Origin: UBA5070 sp035604215
GTDB taxonomy: Bacteria > Fibrobacterota > Fibrobacteria > UBA5070
Length of the DNA: 33,290 nt
NCBI GenBank assembly: GCA_035604215.1
Contig: DATNIW010000080.1
Span: forward strand, 1-33,290
Reading direction: 5' to 3'
The translations under genes and the position numbers were made by a program. Of this stretch, positions 29,849 to 33,290 are shown one piece after another. The notes below the pieces were generated by a model. The model was not told where the DNA came from and did no database searches. It saw only the letters and a program-made list of their open reading frames with translations. Numbering within the stretch: the stretch's first letter is position 1; every line of letters begins with the position of its first letter.

Positions 29849-31240
29849 TCAGCGCGAAACGAGAACGCTTCCTGTCCACCTGGTGGACCCATCGACGCTC
29901 ATCACGACATAGTATAGACCGGAACGGGCATTTTTCGCATCCCAAGTCGCCACGTGGCTGCCCGTGGAAGCCATGCCGTCGACGAAGCTGGACACCTCCC
30001 TCCCCTGCAGATCGACCACGCGCAGCCGAACGTATCCAGGGGTTTCGAGGGTGTACCCCACCGATGCCGACCTGGTGACCGGGTCGTACCGCAGGAAGGT
30101 CGGCGCTTTCCCCGTGCTCCGGTTGGAGATGGCCGTGGCGCTGCTCCCGTAGCCGGCGGAGACGATGTTCGCCTGGATGGCGTTGTCCGTCGCGTCCGTG
30201 GGAATGCTGGAGCCCCCGACGATGGCTCCTTCGTAGAAGGTTCCCGCACTCATGTTCTGGTTGGTGTTGCAGCAGTCGCCGCCGCTCCCCAGGACGATGG
30301 CCCCCTCCTTGTGCATGGGATTCCAGCCGGCGGGAAGGGAACCGCTGTACAGCGGGGTCAGGCTCCCCGACTGGGCGTTGCCGCCTTTGAGGACGAGTTG
30401 GGTGGTTCCGTTGTTCTTCTCCATGGCGGTGACGTATTTGCTGGTCTCGGAGACTTCGCTGGCGTTCCATGTCGTCTGGCTGTTGCTCGCGAAGAGCCCG
30501 TATTCGATGTCGGCCTGGACCCAAGGGCCCGAACCCGATTCGCTGCACTTGTAGTTCGCGTTGCTGCTGAACCAGCAACTCGATCCGAAATAGATCGCAT
30601 CCATGTGACCCGCGCCCACAGCCGTTCGACTGGTCTCGCTGTTGCCGTAGTCGAAGCAGCATCCGTTGTTGTAATGCGTGCCGCTGGTCACCATGTAGAT
30701 GGCCTCCGGCGAGGAGCCGAGAGGGATTCCATTGCCGGACCCGTTCACCCAGTAGGAGTTGGGTTGGTTGGTCGTGGATCCGGCCGCGGAGGTGGTTTCG
30801 GTGCCGTCGATCCAAAGGGAATACACCTTGTGGCCGCCCAGCATCAGCGATTCCTTGGTCGCGGTCGATGGGTAGTCGTGTCCCCCGGGAGTGCTCCCGG
30901 AACCCTGGAACTGGAGGTCGTTCCCCTTGCCGGACTGGTCATAGACCTTCGTGATCACGCAAGTCGAAGCGGTGCAGAAGGAATCCTGCGCGGCCGCGTC
31001 GGCGGCACCGCCAGCGGACAGGGTCATGATGTCCTTGGTCGTGTTGTCCGTGCGCCGGACCTGGTAGAGTTTCCCGCTGTAGGCGCCGTAAAGCGCCCGG
31101 ACGGTGCTGTGGGCGGCCGTGCAGGGGTTTCCGGCGGTCTGGTAGATGTCGCAAGGCCCGTTGGCGGCCATGCCGGTTTCGCCGATGCCCGAGGCCAAAA
31201 CAATGGACAACAGGATACCGAATTCCGAAGGCTTGGACAT
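29849..31240 (-). CDS. GH54 alpha-L-arabinofuranosidase with C-terminal sorting domain, copy 2
   Basis: A 463-aa secreted enzyme and the first gene of the pair. The ATG at 31240 has an excellent GGGAGGAAAA ribosome-binding site. The signal peptide is about residues 1-25 (GILLSIVLASGIGETGMAA). The catalytic domain has CDIYQTAGNPC (30-40), DSFCTASTCVITKVYDQ, GCCFDYGNSETSRT with likely nucleophile Glu202, and GSGGDCCNTNQNMSAGTFYEG with likely acid/base Asp322. Compared with copy 1 it has an insertion and a second vicinal Cys pair (CC at 323-324) beside the catalytic Asp, plus extra cysteines near 222-232. The C-terminal sorting domain is RVVDLQGREVSSFV to LYYVVMSVDGSTRWTG. The two copies are divergent paralogues, not recent duplicates. 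Confidence 0.92.
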   Translation of the reverse strand: MSKPSEFGILLSIVLASGIGETGMAANGPCDIYQTAGNPCTAAHSTVRALYGAYSGKLYQVRRTDNTTKDIMTLSAGGAADAAAQDSFCTASTCVITKVYDQSGKGNDLQFQGSGSTPGGHDYPSTATKESLMLGGHKVYSLWIDGTETTSAAGSTTNQPNSYWVNGSGNGIPLGSSPEAIYMVTSGTHYNNGCCFDYGNSETSRTAVGAGHMDAIYFGSSCWFSSNANYKCSESGSGPWVQADIEYGLFASNSQTTWNASEVSETSKYVTAMEKNNGTTQLVLKGGNAQSGSLTPLYSGSLPAGWNPMHKEGAIVLGSGGDCCNTNQNMSAGTFYEGAIVGGSSIPTDATDNAIQANIVSAGYGSSATAISNRSTGKAPTFLRYDPVTRSASVGYTLETPGYVRLRVVDLQGREVSSFVDGMASTGSHVATWDAKNARSGLYYVVMSVDGSTRWTGSVLVSR

Positions 31241-31483
31241 GTTTTCCTCCCGTGGCCGAAAGCTCGGTACCGGGTATTGGATTGGATTTCTCGGTGGCTG
31301 AACGCCTTCCCAGGATACGCGACCTTGTCGTGTTGCCCATCCGGATCCAAGGATCGTACGTTGGCGAATCTACCATAGGAAAAGTGACGACCGGCATCCG
31401 GAAAACCGATGCGGGTTCGAACTTGAATCCAAGGGTGGAACGCCCTCCACGTGACCGCGAAGCGGTAGAATGGGTCGAAGTGG
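31241..31483. promoter_or_regulatory. Divergent intergenic region between GH54 copy 2 and the TIGR02147 gene
   Basis: 243 bp without a gene. It must hold promoters for both directions, but I see no convincing -35/-10 pair. A small inverted repeat ACCGC-GAA-GCGGT (31454-31466) lies 18 bases before the ATG of the TIGR02147 gene and could be an operator or a translational element. Confidence 0.5.
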
Positions 31484-32314
31484 ATGAAACCGGTCTTCGA
31501 ATACCTGGAATATCGCAGCTACCTGAAGGATGCCTTCGACGAACGGAAGGCATCGAATCCCTTCTTTTCCTACAGGGTGCTCGCGGAGGCATTGGGCCTG
31601 GACACCAGCAACCTGTTCCGCATCCTCCACGAGGAAGCCCACCTGCCCGCGCGCTGCCAACCGCAGACGTTGGAGTTCCTGGGGCTGTCGGGAAGGTCCG
31701 CCGAGTACTACAACATGCTCGTCGCCTACTCCCGCGAGCGCGGAGCCAAATCCAAGAACGACATCCTGGAGAAGGCCATGTCGCTGCGCGACGTGGCTCG
31801 TCGCCAGTTGGAGGAGGAGCAGCTCGCCTCCTACTTCGGGAATTGGTGGGTGGTCGCGGTGCGTTCCCTCCTGGAGGTGACGGATGGGCGCTGCGTTCCC
31901 GCCGAATTGGCGCGGAGACTTTCCCCTTCCGTTCCGGAAACCGAAATCGAGCGTTCCCTGAAGATCCTCGAAGACCTGGGGTTGGTGAAGAAGGCGAGTT
32001 CGGGTCGATTGGTCCTCGCAGAAGCCCATGTCACCGCAGGCGGAGAGGTTCGGACCAAGGCGGTTCGGCAGTTCCAGATGCAGATCCTGGCTCTGGCATC
32101 GGAATCCCTGGAGAGGTTCGCCCGCGAGGACCGGGACGTGTCCACCCTCACCTTGGCGCTGGACGCTCCCGCCTTCGCGCAGGTCCGCGAGATCCTGCGC
32201 GAGTGCAGGCGCCAGATCCAGAAGTGCGTGGAAGAGGCCCAGATGCCCGACCGGGTCATGCAGCTTTCCATGGCGTTCTTCCCGCTGGCACCCGTGGAGG
32301 GGAAGGGCCCATGA
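31484..32314 (+). CDS. TIGR02147 (DUF4423-like) family protein
   Basis: A 276-aa cytosolic protein, a normal length for the family. The N-terminal part has PVFEYLEYRSYLKDAFDERK, then FFSYRVLAEALGLDTSNLFRIL, a helix-turn-helix-like segment (S-x-R-x-L-A-x-x-x-G-x-x-x-S/T). The centre has LGLSGRSAEYYNMLVAYSRE and SYFGNWWVVAVRSLLEV. A winged-helix-like piece follows (ERSLKILEDLGLVKKASSGRLVLAE) and a C-terminal four-helix-like region with SLTLALDAPAFAQVREILRE-type wording. The family was defined on F. succinogenes paralogues and is thought to regulate genes, but targets are unknown. Its TGA overlaps the ATG of a lipoprotein gene (ATGA). Being divergent from the GH54 pair, it could control these genes (inference). 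Confidence 0.9.
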   Translation: MKPVFEYLEYRSYLKDAFDERKASNPFFSYRVLAEALGLDTSNLFRILHEEAHLPARCQPQTLEFLGLSGRSAEYYNMLVAYSRERGAKSKNDILEKAMSLRDVARRQLEEEQLASYFGNWWVVAVRSLLEVTDGRCVPAELARRLSPSVPETEIERSLKILEDLGLVKKASSGRLVLAEAHVTAGGEVRTKAVRQFQMQILALASESLERFAREDRDVSTLTLALDAPAFAQVREILRECRRQIQKCVEEAQMPDRVMQLSMAFFPLAPVEGKGP

Positions 32315-33290
32315 ATCCCTGGCGCCCAGCTTCCGTCCTTGCCCTTCCGTTCCTTTCCCTGCTCTGGAGCTGCTCGGACAACCATCTGGCCGGCAATTCC
32401 ACCGAGACGGAAAACAACGCGACCACCCGCGTGATCCGGGTGGATTCCGTCCTGGATCCATCCAACCAACCGCAAAACGTCCCCACGGTGGCCACGCTTC
32501 GGCTGGATTCGTCGAACTTCGACTTCTCCCGCACCGATTCCGCCGGGGTGGACTTGGCGGTGACGCACTTGGACACTTCCGCCATCCCCTTCCAGATCGT
32601 GTTCTGGGACCGCGCTGCCCGGCTGGGAAGGCTCAAGGTCCGGATCGACACCGCCCTGCTCCGTCCCGGTTCCAGGATTCTCCTGCGCTGGGGTCGGACC
32701 CCGGTCGTCCGGTCCGATTCCATGGCGGTCTGGTCGGCGATCCCCGACAGCCAGGTGCAGGCGATCAATTCCGTCCTGGTGGACGACTTCGAGCATGGAG
32801 TGCTGCAGAACCTCCTGCCCGATTCCTCCGTCTGGCGCACCGGGAAATCGAGCTCCGCCACCATCTCGAGCTTCGGACTGGTCTCGGCTCCGGCCGGCCG
32901 ATCTGGCCAGGTCATCCACATGTCCTACACCGCCGATACCGTGAGCGGCCAATACGTCCTGACCGGAACCCAACTGGCTCCCACGCCCAGATGCTTCCGT
33001 TCCATGGATTCCCTGGTGTTTTGGGTGAAGGGGTCGGGCATCTTCTCCCCTGCCTTGGAGCACATCACGAACAGCACCAACGTGAAGGCTTGGAGATCCA
33101 GAACCCTCGACACCGGATGGCAGCGCATGAGCATCCGTCCACAGGATTTCGATTCCGCCACCAAAACATCCTCGAGCAACGTCGGATGGCTGGGCGTGCG
33201 CGACTCCATCACGAGCTTGACCTTCCTGATCGGCGGGGGAAGCGACCTCTGGATCGACGACATCCGGATCTACGGGATCGGCCGGGACGA
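32311..33290 (+). CDS. Lipoprotein with a carbohydrate-binding-like domain, 5' part
   Basis: An open frame from ATG 32311 (ATGA overlap with the preceding stop) to the right edge, at least 326 residues. The N-terminus MNPWRPASVLALPFLSLLWS is followed by Cys21, a lipoprotein signal with a somewhat unusual LLWS-C lipobox. A low-complexity N/T/S/D-rich tether comes next, then a first beta domain (about 55-150). The second domain (about 155-326) begins VLVDDFEHGVLQN and contains SLVFWVKGSG, GWQRMSIRPQDFD and DLWIDDIRIYGIG. The D-D-F-E ... W-x-x-x ... L-x-I-D-D-I/V-x-I-Y pattern is that of jelly-roll carbohydrate-binding or CIA30-like modules. The pairing with a TIGR02147 gene is typical of Fibrobacter-like genomes. 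The C-terminal part is outside the window. Confidence 0.8.
   Translation, partial: MNPWRPASVLALPFLSLLWSCSDNHLAGNSTETENNATTRVIRVDSVLDPSNQPQNVPTVATLRLDSSNFDFSRTDSAGVDLAVTHLDTSAIPFQIVFWDRAARLGRLKVRIDTALLRPGSRILLRWGRTPVVRSDSMAVWSAIPDSQVQAINSVLVDDFEHGVLQNLLPDSSVWRTGKSSSATISSFGLVSAPAGRSGQVIHMSYTADTVSGQYVLTGTQLAPTPRCFRSMDSLVFWVKGSGIFSPALEHITNSTNVKAWRSRTLDTGWQRMSIRPQDFDSATKTSSSNVGWLGVRDSITSLTFLIGGGSDLWIDDIRIYGIGRD

Overview
This is a GC-rich, gene-dense chromosomal window. It most likely comes from a Fibrobacterota-type bacterium, probably a soil or plant-matter degrader. The case rests on four things: a TIGR02147-type protein (a family first defined as a paralogous family in Fibrobacter succinogenes) next to a lipoprotein gene, two tandem GH54 arabinofuranosidases and a GH5 cellulase-like lipoprotein, secreted proteins with type-A (T9SS-like) C-terminal sorting domains, and several low-similarity outer-surface proteins. 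The taxonomy is inference. No tRNA, rRNA, CRISPR array, transposase or integrase was seen.

Layout. 1-95 (+) is the tail of a secreted protein. 99-7953 (-) is one tightly packed operon: coaX, a secreted protein, a TolQ/ExbB-like channel, an ExbD-like partner, an 806-aa Ig-like/outer-membrane protein, purD and a DUF3108 protein. 8040-9280 (+) carries a stand-alone HRDC protein and a DUF1761 membrane protein. 9318-21990 (-) is a long co-directional run: mutS, a LysM protein, a small membrane protein, a receiver-like/RsbW-like ATPase protein, a metX-metW fusion, a hotdog thioesterase, a response regulator with a pseudo-Hpt domain, a CHASE4 hybrid kinase, a 43-aa membrane peptide, a GH5 lipoprotein, and a GH108 muramidase plus 3TM holin pair. 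22236-24961 (+) is feoA-feoB-nfu behind a Fur-box promoter. 24962-25583 is non-coding and packed with perfect inverted repeats. 25600-31240 (-) holds an rRNA pseudouridine synthase without a canonical start codon, a GLUG-repeat surface protein and two GH54 enzymes. 31484-33290 (+) holds the TIGR02147 protein and the start of a lipoprotein.

How the genes work together. Iron import (feoAB) and Fe-S cluster delivery (nfu) sit together behind a probable Fur operator. The GH54 pair, GH5 and GLUG proteins point to hemicellulose/cellulose attack at the cell surface. The TolQ-like operon looks like a proton-motive-force-driven envelope machine with its own secreted components. Several signalling proteins keep the receiver or Hpt fold but have lost phosphorylation residues. 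Nine adjacent gene pairs overlap by exactly four bases (NTGA), which fixes many starts and implies translational coupling.

The most unusual items are the hairpin-rich intergenic region, the pseudouridine synthase whose S4 domain lies upstream of any ATG/GTG/TTG, the MetX-MetW fusion, the stand-alone gene-transfer-agent-like lysis pair, and the two-component genes with degenerate receivers.
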